A stretch of 64,000 nucleotides of DNA. It comes from Portunus trituberculatus (taxonomy: Eukaryota; Arthropoda; Malacostraca; Decapoda; Portunidae). Of the stretch, positions 45,043 through 57,868 are shown piece after piece. A program made the translations under genes and the position numbers. Position 1 is the stretch's first letter; each line of letters begins with the position of its first letter. The notes under the pieces are model-generated. The model worked only from the letters and a program-made list of their open reading frames with translations, was not told the origin of the DNA and searched no databases. The stretch spans positions 19,299,209 to 19,363,208 of the forward strand of contig NC_059303.1 of the NCBI RefSeq assembly GCF_017591435.1. The letters run 5' to 3'.

Positions 45043-47790
45043 AGCCCGCGTCCCACACAGCACAATGTGAAGAGAACGCCGCACGATTGAGCATGACTTG
45101 CACTTTTTGCACGATAACCGATGAATCCTACGGGTCACGACAGCCGCCAGACAGTCACACGACAGCTGTGAGATGGGCACACGATATTACTTAGATTGTA
45201 ACAAGCATATCAATAATTTTTCACAATTCCAGTATGATACTAGCACGATGGCCACGACCCACACAATAAAGATAAGATGTTACTCGAAGGTACGTCAATA
45301 ACAGTATGATGTTCAACGACAACAGACAACAACAGGACGACAAATGAACGAATTACACGAATGCAGCCCGACAAACACTAGCGCAACACAACCGTTTTGT
45401 CTGGAATATACGCCTGTATAATTATAAATTGTGGGCTCATAGCTGGCCGACACCATACAACATATGGTCCTTCCCACACCTCAACAGGACACCGATGAGT
45501 ACTACACGGATGAACATGAAATGAAACTGATCAACAACCCCAAGATTCAACTTTATTTAACTCACCTGCTCAACATTGACCAACAACAAAAGAAGAAGCG
45601 AGGGAAGAAGGTCTGTAGGTGATTTGTTGGGTCGTGGATTGCACAGAAGGAATGGTATGGCCACTACCACCAACTTCTGCCACATTTCCAAGAACATGAA
45701 CCTGATTTCTACATATATTACGTGTTGGTTGACCAACCACGCCATGCTCAAAGAAATATTGCGGCAAATTACACTTCGAATAAGTGGACAGGGCACAAAT
45801 CAGAGTAAGGCAATGGAATCAGGCCTACGTTTGGCCATTACACTGCACTTCATGACCACAAGTTAGGCCTACAAAACCTTCATTGACTTATCGTGTTTAT
45901 CGTGTTATTATCCTCGAAGTCTCGATTTGCAATGGAGATTGATCCTGATGTATCATGTAATTTTTGCGGTAGGTTCGTTATGTTATCGCTCCATCATCGT
46001 TCGGGTTTTGGTCAGTCATCGTGCTATCATCTGGATTGTTGTACAGTTTTTGGGAGGCCACGAATATGAAGACCATGCAACGAATACAATGAATGCCACA
46101 CGACAATCACAAGAACGTACACCGATAGCGATACGATATGTTTGTAACTTTTTTTCTTTTTTTTTTCCAACGACGAATCGCGAAAAAATAAAAGCCACGT
46201 CCCACACAATACGATGGGAGGCGACCGCTCCACGAATCAGCATGACTTGCAGAAAAATGAAAAAAATCTAACTATCATGTAACATGGTAAAAAAAAAAAA
46301 AAATAGAATAAGAAAATCTGGAGTCGTGAAACATCGAGTGACAGTCTAGGGCATATCGTGTTAGTCGTGCATTTTCCTGATTCATCCTGAAAAAATAGTG
46401 CACCCCTTTATCTTTTCGCGATTTATCATAAAAAAAAAAACGTTATAAACTTATCGTATCGCTATTGGTGTACGTTCCTGTGATTGTCGTTTGGCATTCA
46501 TTGTATTCGTTGCATGGTCGTCATATTCGTGGCTTCCCAAAAACTGTACGATAATCCAGATGATAGCACAGTAGCCGACCGAAAGTCGAACGATGATGGA
46601 ACAACATAACGAACTAACCTAAAAAAATTACATGATACACCAGGGTCAATCACAATTACAAATCGAGTCTTGGACGATAATAACACGATAAACACGATAA
46701 GTCAATGAAGGTTTTGTAGGCCTAACTTGTGGTCATGAAGTGCAGTGTAATGGCCAAACGTAGCCCTGCCTTCCTCCAATCTGTGTTCTGTTTACTTATT
46801 CCAGGTGTAGTTTGCTACAATATATCGTTGAACATGGCGTGATAGACCAGCAGATAATATCTGTTGAAATCAGAGTCATGCTCTTGGAGGTATGGCAGAA
46901 GTTGATGATAGTGGCCATACTGTTCCTCTGCGCAATCTACGACCTAACAAATCATCTACAGGCTTTCCTCCCTCGCTTCTTCTTTTGTTGTTGGTCAGTG
47001 TTGAACAGGTGGGTTAAATTAAGTTGAATCTTTAGGTGTTGATCAGAAGACTATTCATTTTAAGTTCATATGTACAGTACTCATCGGTGTCCTGCTGGGG
47101 TGGCGTGGGAAGGGCATGTTGCATGGGATACGATTCTGTGACGGCGGTGGATGCTGCTATGGAACTGTGACGGCTAGGTGTGGGCACATAACTTATAACC
47201 ATACATGCACGAATTCCAGAAAAAAAAAAAAAAAACGGTCGTGTCGCGTTCGTGTTTGTTGGGTGGCATTCATGTAATTTGTTCAGTTGTCGTCCTTTGG
47301 TTGTCTATTGTCGTTGAACATCGTACTGTTATTGATGTACCTTCGAGTAACATCTTATCTTTATCGTGTGGGTCGTGTGGCCATCGTGCTTGTATAGTAC
47401 TGGAATAGTGAAAAATGATTGATAGCAACACAGAATATCGTCAGATGGTCTTGCTGTGCTCGTTACAATCAAAGTAATATCGTGTGAATGTTTGGCGGCT
47501 GTCGTGAGCCGTGGGATTAGTCAGTTATCGTGAAAAAAGTCATGCTCAATCGTGCTGTTTTCGCCTCTCATCATGCTGTGTGGGATGCGGGCTTTAAGAA
47601 ATGCACTTTTTTCAGGATGAATCGCGAAAAATGCACGACTACCATGATACACCCTAAACTGTCACTCGATGTTTCACAACTCTAGAATTTTTCACACGAT
47701 ATTGCACTATAATTAGATTTTTTTTTCTGCAAGTCATGCTAATTTGTGGAGCGGTCGCCTCACGTCGTGCTGACTGAGACGCAACCTTAT
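45043..47790. repeat. long compound palindrome of Harbinger-like sequence
   Basis: Block X (45043-46192) is matched by an inverted diverged copy X' (about 46404-47597). X starts AGCCCGCGTCCCACACAGCA and X' ends with its near inverse. A second pair of inverted arms lies at 46193-46403 and 47598-47790 (shared words GTGAAACATCGAGTGACAGT, and GACCGCTCCACGAAT or its variant). Within X on the + strand, 'KKRGKKVC' and 'WYGHYHQLLPHFQEHEPDFY' at about 45590-45710 resemble the start of a PIF/Harbinger transposase, frameshifted. No clear target duplication was found. Confidence 0.7.
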
Positions 47791-48519
47791 GCGAGCTTGC
47801 CATGACCAGTGATCCTTGTGTTGTTGTAAGAGTGAATATCAAGCAGCGACAGACCCTGCTGATGCCCGTGGTCTACTCTGTTTCACTGCCTGCCATGGTT
47901 ATCATAGACAGATTACTTTGTTAACGAGGAGTAATGTAATGTTCTACCGTATGGTGTACTGGAGCTGTCTTGTTCCGCTACCCCACGGGACGCCACGCTC
48001 AGTCTGTCTGTTTCCTAATGCAGGGACAGGCTCACGCTCTGGTTGGCAATCCGCTTGCCTTCCTTCTTTGACTGGTCCTCCTGTCCTGCACAGCCAGTCT
48101 ACCTCTACAGTCTACTATCTACAGTCACACTCCAGTGTGTAGACTGTAATTCTACATCATCACGCTAGCTACAAGCTTCATCTAGCCGCTCTGACTATAA
48201 GTTTCTCTGGCCGCCGGCTACTTCTCAAGCCTCCTTCACGACTACTGAGGCCACGAGGTGATAGTTATTATTGATACTGTCACTCGCTAATTGGTGGACG
48301 TCTTCCTGTCTTGTTTTGAAGTTGTAAAATTGTCTCTATCAAGCCATACGTTACAGTACCTGAAAATTATTAGATTATCCAAATGAAAATAATAATCTGG
48401 TATCTGCTAGCTAATTAATGATTTTAGAGCAATAAAATAAATTTGTCGTGTATTTGAAAGCCAGACAGATATATTATGTAAAAGTGCATCCATTATCATT
48501 ATGGTTATTATTGTTATTA

Positions 48520-48556
<37 letters not shown>

Positions 48557-49157
48557 CGTTATTATTATAATTATTATTATTATCATCATCATCAACATCA
48601 TCATCATTATTGTCATTGCTATTATTATCAATGTACTCTTCAGGACACAAATGAATGACACTGACTACCTTCCAGTAAATATTTCGGTATATATCTCGTA
48701 TCCAGAAACGCTTTGTTTTCTCACCAAGGCTATTTTCAAAGATCACAAAGATAAGCCTGGTTTTCAAGACTGGTTCTCCTCTACTCTAGCCAATGCAGAA
48801 CTGTTGTTAGTTTCTCAATAGAACCATAGTAAACAACTTTGGAAACCAGTGTCACCTCAACTAGAACCTTTGGAAAGTAGTCGAGATGTGTGTTTCAGAA
48901 TACGCAGCCCTCAGTGTATTCGCTTGTAAAGGTTTCTCATAGTTAGAGGAGTAGTATCGAGGCTCGAGTGACTGTCTTTTAAGTGAATATCGAATAGAAG
49001 GTATTATTAATTTATTCGAGGTTATGGTGACAAGTAATGTATTCTGAAACACTGAAATGCATCACATATACTATCGAAAAGCTTTAACTGAAATTATACG
49101 GGTTTTCAAGGGTGTGTCATTGGTTATCGTGACAGATTAACAAGATTTCCATGTATG

Positions 49158-49219
<62 letters not shown>

Positions 49220-50240
49220 GAACATATACTTAAAAATATATCTTATCGTATTTCCTCCTTTCGTGGAAATTTAAGTACGAACACAGGATAGAAATTCATA
49301 ATCCTTCATCTGTCCTGGGATGAGCCGCGGGGAACACGATGCATGCAGCGTGCCTTAGGTGATGGTGGTGGTAACATATATATAGACTTATTAACCCCAG
49401 ATTCATAGGTACGTACATCAATAGTCATAAAAACATCAAATAACAAGAAATAACTTGGTCAACTAAAAATACTTAAACTATAAAGGAAATAAAATGACAT
49501 ATAAAAGTAAAGCATTAGTGTGTAATCCAATAGAAGAAAAATATACTAACAGGCGTATTGTTACATTCATCCATAACAAATCATCGCATTATGAAACAGC
49601 ATAGTAATCTCTCGCACTCCCAGACGAGCAGACTGGAGGTGAAGAGGGAAGCGACAAGCCTGACGAAGCCTGCCGAAGCCTGCTCGTGTTTGTTTGTCCT
49701 GAGCTCCGTCAACAACACCACTTCTCACGGAACACTACTTGCTTGTAATGGCAGGGTACGCAATGATGCCTCCTCCTCGTGTTGCATCACCACATTTTAT
49801 TTCAATTTTTTTTTCTTTTCTCTCCCATACTCTTGTTGGTTCTAAGGAAAGAAAGGCCTTGTGGGGACGGACGAAAAAGAACAGGATTATTGGACTGATT
49901 TGTTAGACTTCTGAACCTATTAGTATTTTAAAGCCCGCAGTGCCATGCCGGAGATAAGCAAGAGATGAAAACACTTGATAAATAAACGTTGATTATGTTC
50001 CTTTTTTTGTGTGTGAGATGTGATTAGCTCCCTTTCCGGTGTGGGCGGGGCTTAGTACATCTGACGCGAACTAGTTCCCCGTGTGACCATTGAGCTGATA
50101 CACATAAAAAGGCTATTTTTGGGGATGGACACTTGCAATAAGTTGCAGATTATTGTGAATTATAGCTCAAGTAAGAAGGAAAAATGTGACGGAGTGAGGA
50201 ATAGATGAAAGTAAAGTTTTGTTGTGGACTTCAATGCTGC
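47791..50240. other. intergenic region, no gene recognised
   Basis: Includes a TTA/ATC trinucleotide stretch at about 48507-48625 and a GA tract at 49164-49216. Nothing with coding support was found. Confidence 0.4.
50043..50050 (+). promoter_or_regulatory. GC box
   Basis: GGGCGGGG about 250 bases upstream of the proposed start. A weaker GGGCGGAG is at 50263-50270. Confidence 0.4.
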
Positions 50241-50289
50241 CCGGCGGAGTAATACCCCGAGTGGGCGGAGCTTGACAGTAGTGGGCCCG

Positions 50290-50323
50290 TCAGTGTGAGT
50301 TAAGCCTCGGTCGTGAGTGGATG
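50290..50323 (+). promoter_or_regulatory. Inr + DPE core promoter
   Basis: TCAGTG with A+1 at 50292 matches the arthropod initiator. GGATG at 50319-50323 falls exactly at +28 to +32 and fits the DPE consensus RGWYV at all five positions. There is no TATA box about 30 bases upstream. The resulting 147-base leader reaches ATG 50439 with no intron. It contains a minimal upstream ATG-TAG at 50321 (overlapping the DPE) and a short upstream frame at 50340. Confidence 0.55.
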
Positions 50324-50438
50324 TAGTGTGTCGGGAGGCATGACTGGGACAGACTGACTGTTAATGATAAGTGTTGTGGTGCATCAGGACCACAAGTAAT
50401 TTCCCCGATGTGTGTGAACTAATCTAGTGTTATTCAAG

Positions 50439-50499
50439 ATGCACGTACGCGCAGGGATTGTCCTGTGGGTATGGTGCTGTCTGGCCCACCTCGCCCAGG
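50439..50499 (+). CDS. first coding exon with signal peptide, gene unknown
   Basis: ATG 50439 opens MHVRAGIVLWVWCCLAHLAQ and stops after one further base at G|GTAAGTA, a strong donor in phase 1. The 20 residues have a basic start, a hydrophobic core rich in Val, Leu, Trp and Cys, and small residues near the end: a classic signal peptide on its own exon. A phase-1 intron right after the signal peptide is common in receptors and secreted proteins with Ig, fibronectin or LDL-receptor-type modules, so such a product is likely, but the family cannot be told. No later exon was recognised in the remaining 13.5 kb. Confidence 0.7.
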
Positions 50500-52169
50500 G
50501 TAAGTACTGTTCTGTGTGTGTGTGTGTGTGTCGTAGTGGTATTGGAACATTGTCTTGACTTGGAAATTAATTACACAGATGTGCTTGTTACTTGATGTGT
50601 GTACAAGACTGATGTTGTTAGACTACACGTGTGGGTGTTGTGTCGTTGGTATGTGTATTGCCTTGAGTTGTATTGTGTTTGTTTGGCAAGGAAAATTGTG
50701 TTTGTATATATAAGGGTACATGGTATTGTACTGTACACTGGAAGAGACGCGGTGTGGTGTTCAGCCATGGTGGTGGTGATGGTGCCCAGGGCGTGGGGCG
50801 GCGTGGTGGTTTCATGGGGCAGGTGGTCGCGGGGTGCATCACCACCGGATTTTAGTAGTGTATGTGTGGCAGTGTGTGGTGTTGTGGTGCGTGGTGGAGG
50901 CTGGGCACAAGTCAGGAGTAGTGGTGGGCAGCGCGGCGCGAGCAGCATTCCTTCAGGATCGCCTGGGGCCAAGTCTCCAGCCTTTGTTGGGAGTCGCGCG
51001 CCCTTGCTCGCCGCGCCGCCGCCACCGCACTTCTTCAGGCTGCGGGAGCATGCCTGGGCCAGGCTGGAGGCCATGGCTCGTCGCTGAAGTGTAATATGTA
51101 TATTTTCTGTGCAATATATGGCCACTACGACAGTGTTTGAATTTTCCCGGGAGGCGATGGTGGGCCTGCCAGATGGTGGCGGCGCTGCCAACCTTACCGA
51201 TGCAGAGTTTCCCAGGGGTGGCTAATTAATTTATCTGTGGGAATTTGAATTTAATTCTTTGGTCATTTACTGGTGCCGTTTGGACTTGTATATATGACAA
51301 GTTTGTAATTTGTAAGTCCTTATGGATGTAGTGTAATGGGTGAGCGGAAATGGAGCTCCCGGTTGGCAGCCCTGTGGCCGCCAGCCGCACAGCTGCTCAC
51401 GGAAGTGAGGGAGGCTGCTTGCCTGTCTCCTCAGCGGTCCCTCATCCTTCTCCCTGCCGCCACTCCCGCGTACTGCTGACCTGCTGCAGGATGCCTGTCT
51501 TGGTGGAAGAGGGAGTGCCATGATGGGGGAGGCTGGAGACACGCGCCAGTGACGGGATGCTGTGCCAGTCTTATCGGCACGCGGCTCGCGCGGTGTTTGA
51601 ATTTAAAGCGTGCACACGTGCTGGGCTGTACTGCTTCCCTTAGCTGCAGCGCGGACAGCAGCCTGACAGCATGGGCGGCCTGGTACATGGTCACCGTTTG
51701 GCTGGTCCTTGGAGCCTTTTGTCATTGGCGTTGGAGGACTGGATGTCCCAGTTTCTCTTATGGTGTCCTGGCGGCCCATCTGTCCCAGCTGAGCCACAAA
51801 ACCCTATCGCCAGCCTCTCCCTTGTCACCCAACGAACTTTTCACCGGAAGTTAGGGTTCTGTCCCAGGTGGCTCAAATTTCCATCTGGCCGCAGGCTGTG
51901 GCGTGTAGGCCTGGTGGGCGCGGCCATCTATATGGTAGCGACTTGCAACGCCCCGGCGAATGAATGTCTGCCTCGACTTCACTATCGTCAAGTCTACCGC
52001 GGTGTAAATTCTGGAGTAGAGAGACCTACTCTTGCATCCCACTTGCAATCCGGCACAGGACCCGTGCGGCAGGCCCTTGTCCCCTTATTAGCTCTCTGCT
52101 TCGCCCGTGGCACAGCCCGCCCCCTACCCCCTTTTTTTTGCCGATATCAGCAGTCCCATCACTCAAAGT

Positions 52170-52196
52170 CTGTGTGTGTGTGTGTGTGTGTGTGTG

Positions 52197-52228
<32 letters not shown>
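52170..52228. repeat. (GT)n then (GA)n
   Basis: About 29 bases of GT followed by about 28 of GA, a compound microsatellite. Confidence 0.9.
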
Positions 52229-52231
<3 letters not shown>

Positions 52232-53707
52232 TTAGGAGCGTTGGTATCTGCGGCACCAGTCACCTGGATTCATGCAGACCCAGCTGGCCAAGGAGGGGAC
52301 GCCTCTTGTCACGGGGCGCGAAATGATTATCATTTTGGTGAGGAATGGAAAGAGCTCTCACACATTCACTGGGTCGGGGTGCCAGGATGGATGGTGGACA
52401 AGTCGTTCATTCACTCAAAGGACGCGATCGATAACCGGCAGGGAACTTTACCAGGGTATCCATAAACGTTGTGGGTGAGGTGGAGTGAGTAGTGAGTGGA
52501 GGAATGGGGCGGTAATAAGTTATCGGTGGCTGGTGTGCGCTTTTTGCACCACTCAACACATGCAAGACAACACTGGCTCCTCCCATCCCTGGGATCCGTC
52601 TTGCTGGGTAGGATGTAATGGTGGCTGTAGTTTGTTGCATTGAGCGACTATGAACATGAATCTGTAATGTTAATGTTTTTCATACTGCTGAGAACACCAG
52701 GAGGCTGCAGCAGGTCATTAGGTATAGGCGTGGCAGCTCCTGCATTACCCATATTTACTTGGTGCACCACTCAATGCCTACGTACATGCTGCCATCACTG
52801 TTCATTGGTTTTGTATTATTTCCTTGAGAATTACTGTTTGTTGTTTATTCTTTCTGTCACATACCAATGTACGTATTTTTTAATCTATTTCCTCCTTTCT
52901 TTTTTTAAATCTACATTATCAAACTCAAACTCATTACGTACTTGTTTGGTCCAGAAGAATACAGTAATGCTAACTACTACTACTACTACTACTGTGTCGT
53001 GTGGGATACGTATTTCAATTAATCAACTTGATTACATATTCACACAACTGGGGAGAGGAGCAACAGGTGTGAGAGAGAGAGAGAGAGAGAGAGAGGGGGG
53101 TTAACATATAGGTACATACATGTTCCCCGTTGTGAGTGATAGATTACAGTTATCCTTTACTTAAGGAGCAAACAAGGTCACAGCACCTGTGTGTTTATGA
53201 TGCCACCACACCCTTCTTCACTCTGCCTTACCTTACCTTACCTTACATTGCATTCTCTTATCGACATTACCTTGCCTTTGTTTACCTAATCTTACTGCAC
53301 ACTACCTTCTTTTATGTAAGAGGGGAAAACTAGCTAAGGCAACAAAAATTGTGACTTAAAAAAAAAACGCTCACCGAGGTGCCGGTCCCCTAACAGGTTC
53401 ATCAAAATTACCAAAAAGAATCTGATAAATGTCTTGAAATCTCCCTCTTTGATTGGCCTACCTTCGCCTTGCATTATCCCACCTTACTTAACCTTACCTC
53501 ACTTTACTTAACCCTACTTTACTTATTATTGCCTTACAAAAAATAATGTTACTATTGTCATCTATCATCTTTCACTTCTTGGTCTTCATCTTACTATAAA
53601 GCAGTGCAAAGGTCAGTATAATTGTTCAGAGCTCCCTAGTGACTGAACACTCAACGCCTTGGTTATGGAGTCTATTTTATTCATCTAGCTACTACTATTT
53701 TTTAAAT

Positions 53708-53935
53708 AAAAAAAAATTATACCACGTGGGCTTTACACGGGAATTTATAGGCTTAAGGGGATACTTTTTGGGGCACATCCTATCTCAAAGTCCACCCGCT
53801 AGGAAACCATTGCCCCGAGTGAGGAAGTCCAACCTACACTCGGGCCGTGGACAGGATTCGAACCCGTGCGCTTGGAGACCCCTCGGACCCCAAAGCACGC
53901 GTGGTTCCACTGTACCACGGCGGCCAATTGCTGCT
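53708..53935 (-). mobile_element. tRNA-derived SINE, family G, copy 2
   Basis: In reverse: GGCCGCCGTGGTACAGTGG head, B-box GGGTTCGAATCCTGTCC, body and AAAGCCCACGTGGTATAA, then an A/T-rich tail. Closely matches 13806-14029. Confidence 0.88.
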
Positions 53936-54225
53936 TATCTCTTAAATGTAACTTTATCAAGCTTAGAGCCATTATTTCTTGTCCTATCCTGCTTACTGAC
54001 CCTGGGAAGGTGGTTCGTCACTTGATACACCCCCTGTGTCCCTTAGAGACCACCTTTTCTCAGGACATGTGTGTAGTGCATGGAGATTTCATGGTGAATG
54101 TTTGTGGTGTGCCAGTGTGGTGGTGGTTCCTAGGTTGCTTGTAATGGTGCGGGTACTGTGCCTGCTGACAGTGAGTGGTGATGGTGGTTGTGGTGGTGGT
54201 GGTGGTGGTGGTAAGCTATGATGAG

Positions 54226-54290
54226 TGATAAGAGCGGTTAGTCACAAGTCGCGATAAGCTGCCAGAAGGGAATGATAGACTCGATAAGGT
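54226..54290 (+). promoter_or_regulatory. GATA-motif cluster 1
   Basis: GATAAG at 54227, 54253 and 54283 and GATAG at 54274, four GATA-type words in about 60 bases within the presumed first intron. Confidence 0.3.
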
Positions 54291-54318
54291 TTAGTATAAG
54301 GTTAGGCAGCTGCTGCTT

Positions 54319-54319
<1 letters not shown>

Positions 54320-54382
<63 letters not shown>

Positions 54383-54438
54383 GGACGTACTGTACAAACT
54401 GCCAGACTTTTTAGACGTGCAGGACAGGATGCGCGCGC

Positions 54439-54497
<59 letters not shown>
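54320..54497. repeat. facing (GT)n and (CA)n tracts
   Basis: About 62 bases of GT (54320-54381) and about 59 of CA (54439-54497), complementary and 57 bases apart, so together they can form a long hairpin. Confidence 0.9.
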
Positions 54498-54498
<1 letters not shown>

Positions 54499-55545
54499 GG
54501 TGAAGGATACATTCTCACGGGGTAGAGTGTCTGGGATGTGTTGTTCGGTCAGATCTCAACCGCGGTCGCCACAGTCCGCCTTCTGTTTCACCACAACTGT
54601 GGCTCATGGGAGGGGAGGGGAGGGGGCGTGGACCACCAGCATCACCGGGGTGTTGCTTTCCCTTGGGGTGAGGAGGAGCCCCTCCTTGGGTGTACGGGCA
54701 GCAGCAAGCCCAGAGTGGGGGCGGCCTGTGGGCGGCGGCACGGCTCCTCCGCGGAGGCGGGACAGGGCAGGCCAGCGACCACCGTGGCCGCGGTGGTTAC
54801 ATTAGAGTCGTGAGAAGGCGGGCATGAGCCTGCGCCAGGCCCCGCCAATTAGGCCTTAATAAGGATACGCCCCAGCCCTGGTGGGAAGACCTGCTCCTTC
54901 AATGGTTGGTGGTGGGGGTGGTGGAGCTGCTGGTGTTGCGCTGCCCTCGCTAGAAACGAAGTGAGCTGCTCCTGTTCTTATCGCTAGGTGATGGCCGGCC
55001 AGATTCGGGACCGTGGCAGGCGCGGCAGGCATTATAGTGGCCTGATGTTTTGTACAGGTCGGGTCGGACTGCCAGGGAAGGCACGGCATCACACGTGTGG
55101 GTGTTGCTGTGATTGCTGCACAATGTGGGTAGCTGCCTGTTGAGTGCCGCTGCTGACAGGATACAGAAGCAGCAATCCGACACCGAGCCAGCTGAACCTG
55201 AGGGATGGGGGGAGGGAGCGTCTCAGGTAGCGGGGCCATTGTGGCAGCCACTCGCATGATCTCCCGAGGAAGTGAGCAATTTGGGCGAGGGAGAAGGGAA
55301 GGGGTACGCTGCTCATTGTGGGAACCGGACAGCAGGATGATGCAGGTGGCCGCTCCCCGCCCCCAAACCCCCACCTCCCTTGTGGCGGTGCGGTGTGTGC
55401 TGCTTCCTTGTCGCTGTGCCGCCCGGGACTCCATGCCAAGTAGTGCACAGCTGCCTAGCTGAACCCTTGGAGTCTCCTGGGGAGTCCATGCCTTCACGCA
55501 GGCCGGGGACGCGCGACCTGTGCCGGCAGGTGGTCGTGCCGCCCA

Positions 55546-55725
55546 TTATCTGTTTTTGTGAGGCGATAAGGCGTATCTAGGCACGAGATTACGGCGCCAG
55601 ATAGTGTGACAAAGAAAGGACTCGCCGGAACTTATCGCTGCCACTCGCTTCCCGGCGCGCGTCTTGAGTCCTCGCCCCCCTTATCTTACAATCACGCCCC
55701 GGCTGCTGCTCCCTGTGCCGATAAA
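55546..55725. promoter_or_regulatory. GATA-motif cluster 2
   Basis: TTATCT at 55546, GATAAG at 55565, CTTATC at 55631, CTTATCTT at 55680 and GATAAA at 55720, plus an isolated CTTATC at 54977. The background is GC-rich, which makes these words less likely by chance. Intronic enhancer candidate. Confidence 0.3.
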
Positions 55726-56217
55726 AGGTGCAGCAGCAGCAGCCGCCCGCGGCTTGCAGGACTTTCGCCCATGAGCGCCCGTAATGACGAAGGGGCCGCA
55801 GGTGTCCAACCCCACTCTGCCCCGTCCCGCCACCACTCGTGCGTGCCCCGCCGCCGAGATCCCGGTGCTTAATTAATGAGGGCACCGCGGCGCGGCCTGG
55901 GAGAGGGACGCAGGGCCGCGCCGCCCCGGGGAATGTAAATGTTTTGCTGGACACTGAATGAGAATGTTCAGGGCGGGGAGGACGCGGCGGGGCCTTGCCT
56001 TATTTAGCGGACTGGCCATGTGTGGAGAGAGAGAGAGAGAGAGAATATTACAAAATTATTATAGTGTTGTGAGTACTTTTAAATAGACAATAGGTTAAAT
56101 AGATTACCTTCTTTACATACGTTTTATTTATATAAGATGTGCTATAGTTTATTTTATATTTATTTACTTATTTGTGTATTGGATATGTATATTAATAGAT
56201 TAACTTATCAATGAGTA

Positions 56218-56220
<3 letters not shown>

Positions 56221-56276
<56 letters not shown>
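56221..56276. repeat. (GA)n microsatellite
   Basis: About 28 units. Confidence 0.95.
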
Positions 56277-56280
<4 letters not shown>

Positions 56281-56608
56281 GACAATATGACCGTTAGGAA
56301 GAAGGAAGCCACCGTACCTTTAAACAGCCGTGCACGTGGTGGACGGCTGCGTCCCTCACACGTGCTGCCCGCTGCCGACTCCCTCCATGCCCTCCCCCAC
56401 CAACCACTCTTATTCTCAACTCCTAACCCGATTGCAGTGGTAGTGGTTAAGTAGTAGTAGTAGTAATAGTAGTTGGAGAAGTGGAGTAGTAGCAGCCACA
56501 ATTAGGAAGAGCAGGGAAAGTGGTGATGATGGTGGTGGTAGTAGTAGTAGCAGCAGTGGCAGCAGCAGTAATTGTGTAACGGCGGTTACGGAAGCATCAT
56601 GTGAGTGT

Positions 56609-56912
56609 GTGTGTGTTTTCACTGTTTGATCTGCTGCAGTCTCTGACGAGACAGCCAGACGTTACCCTACGGAACGAGCTCAGAGCTCATTATTTCCGAT
56701 CTTCGGATAGGCCTGAGACCAGGCACACACCACACACCGGGACAACAAGGTCACAACTCCTCGATTTACATCCCGTACCTACTCACTGCTAGGTGAACAG
56801 GGCTACACGTGAAAGGAGACACACCCAAATATCTCTACCCGGCCGGGGAATCGAACCCCGGTCCTCTGGCTTGTGAAGCCAGCGCTCTAACCACTGAGCT
56901 ACTGGAGGGACA
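56609..56912 (-). mobile_element. tRNA-derived SINE, family V, full-length copy
   Basis: In reverse the head reads CCCTCCAGTAGCTCAGTGG (A-box), an intact anticodon arm CTGGC-TTCACAA-GCCAG (CAC, Val-like) and a perfect T arm CGGGG-TTCGATT-CCCCG (B-box). The acceptor stem does not pair. The body (GTGTAGCCCTGTTCACCTAG) and tail (CAGTGAAAAC then ACACAC) match 42102-42282. Confidence 0.88.
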
Positions 56913-57801
56913 CTTGTTGAGCCTCCTTCCTCCCATGTCAGCTCTCCACGCGCTGGCAAAGGAGGAAGGGGAGCGGGAAGTTGAGGGGAGGGGAAGCAGA
57001 GGAGAGGCAGCCCCCATCCTTGATTCGTTCCCTCCCTTCCTCCTGCTTCTTTACTCAATCTTCCTCCCGGTCGTCAGTCCCTCCCGAGCCCTCCCCGCCC
57101 ATGTCAGTCCCTCCCGGTTAGTCACACTCTGGGTCAGGACATGGACACGAGGACCAGGACCATTTTGAGCCACGTGCATCATGGACCAAGTGGTTTCTTC
57201 TGTCCCGCGGAGCTGACTTGGGGGCGTGAGGCGTGGGTGCATTGGAGGGCGAGGACAGGCGTGGAGCATGTGGCAGGAGGGGCCAGGGAATGCGTGGCGT
57301 GTGGTGTGCGGGGCGGGCATGGCACAGGGCCGGGGGAGCAGAAGTGGGAGGGAGCGTCGGCAGGCGTGAGGAGCCAGGCACTGCCGCTGATTGGCTGGAG
57401 GCTCGGGCCAGGGAGCGCTGAGTGGCGGGCGGAGAGACGCAACAAGTGCCTTCTGGGGAGTGTCAAGCCGGACCACATGTGCCGGACACCCGACCCGCCG
57501 CCGCCCGCTACGGGGACACGAGGGCGGCTGCCGGCTGCTGCTTCCTCTGCGATGTTACGCCGCCGGGGACGTGGGTGGGGAGTGGTTGGCTCAGGACACA
57601 GCTTGTTGGCATTGCTTGGGTGAAACTGATATACCTTATTTCCATTATTATTTTCAAGAGCCACGGATTAGTGTGGTTTTCGTGAATGTTGCGCAGCCAA
57701 GAACAGAAGAGTGCTAAATAACAAGAAGAACTGGTCGGGGTTCTTGTGACGTTACATCGCCAGGAAGAAGGGAAGACTGCTCGCTATCTGGCTGGTTCAG
57801 G

Positions 57802-57804
<3 letters not shown>

Positions 57805-57867
<63 letters not shown>
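57805..57867. repeat. (CT)n microsatellite
   Basis: About 31 units, in the presumed intron. Confidence 0.95.

Positions 57868-57868
<1 letters not shown>

Noticed and set aside
56842..56912. tRNA-Val (CAC) gene on the minus strand
   Set aside because: The anticodon and T arms are perfect, but the acceptor stem does not pair and the sequence runs into a SINE body found at other loci. It is a SINE head.
54272..57664. Overlapping long open frames in GC-rich sequence
   Set aside because: They occur on both strands at once, lack domains and splice-site support, and follow from few A/T-rich stops.
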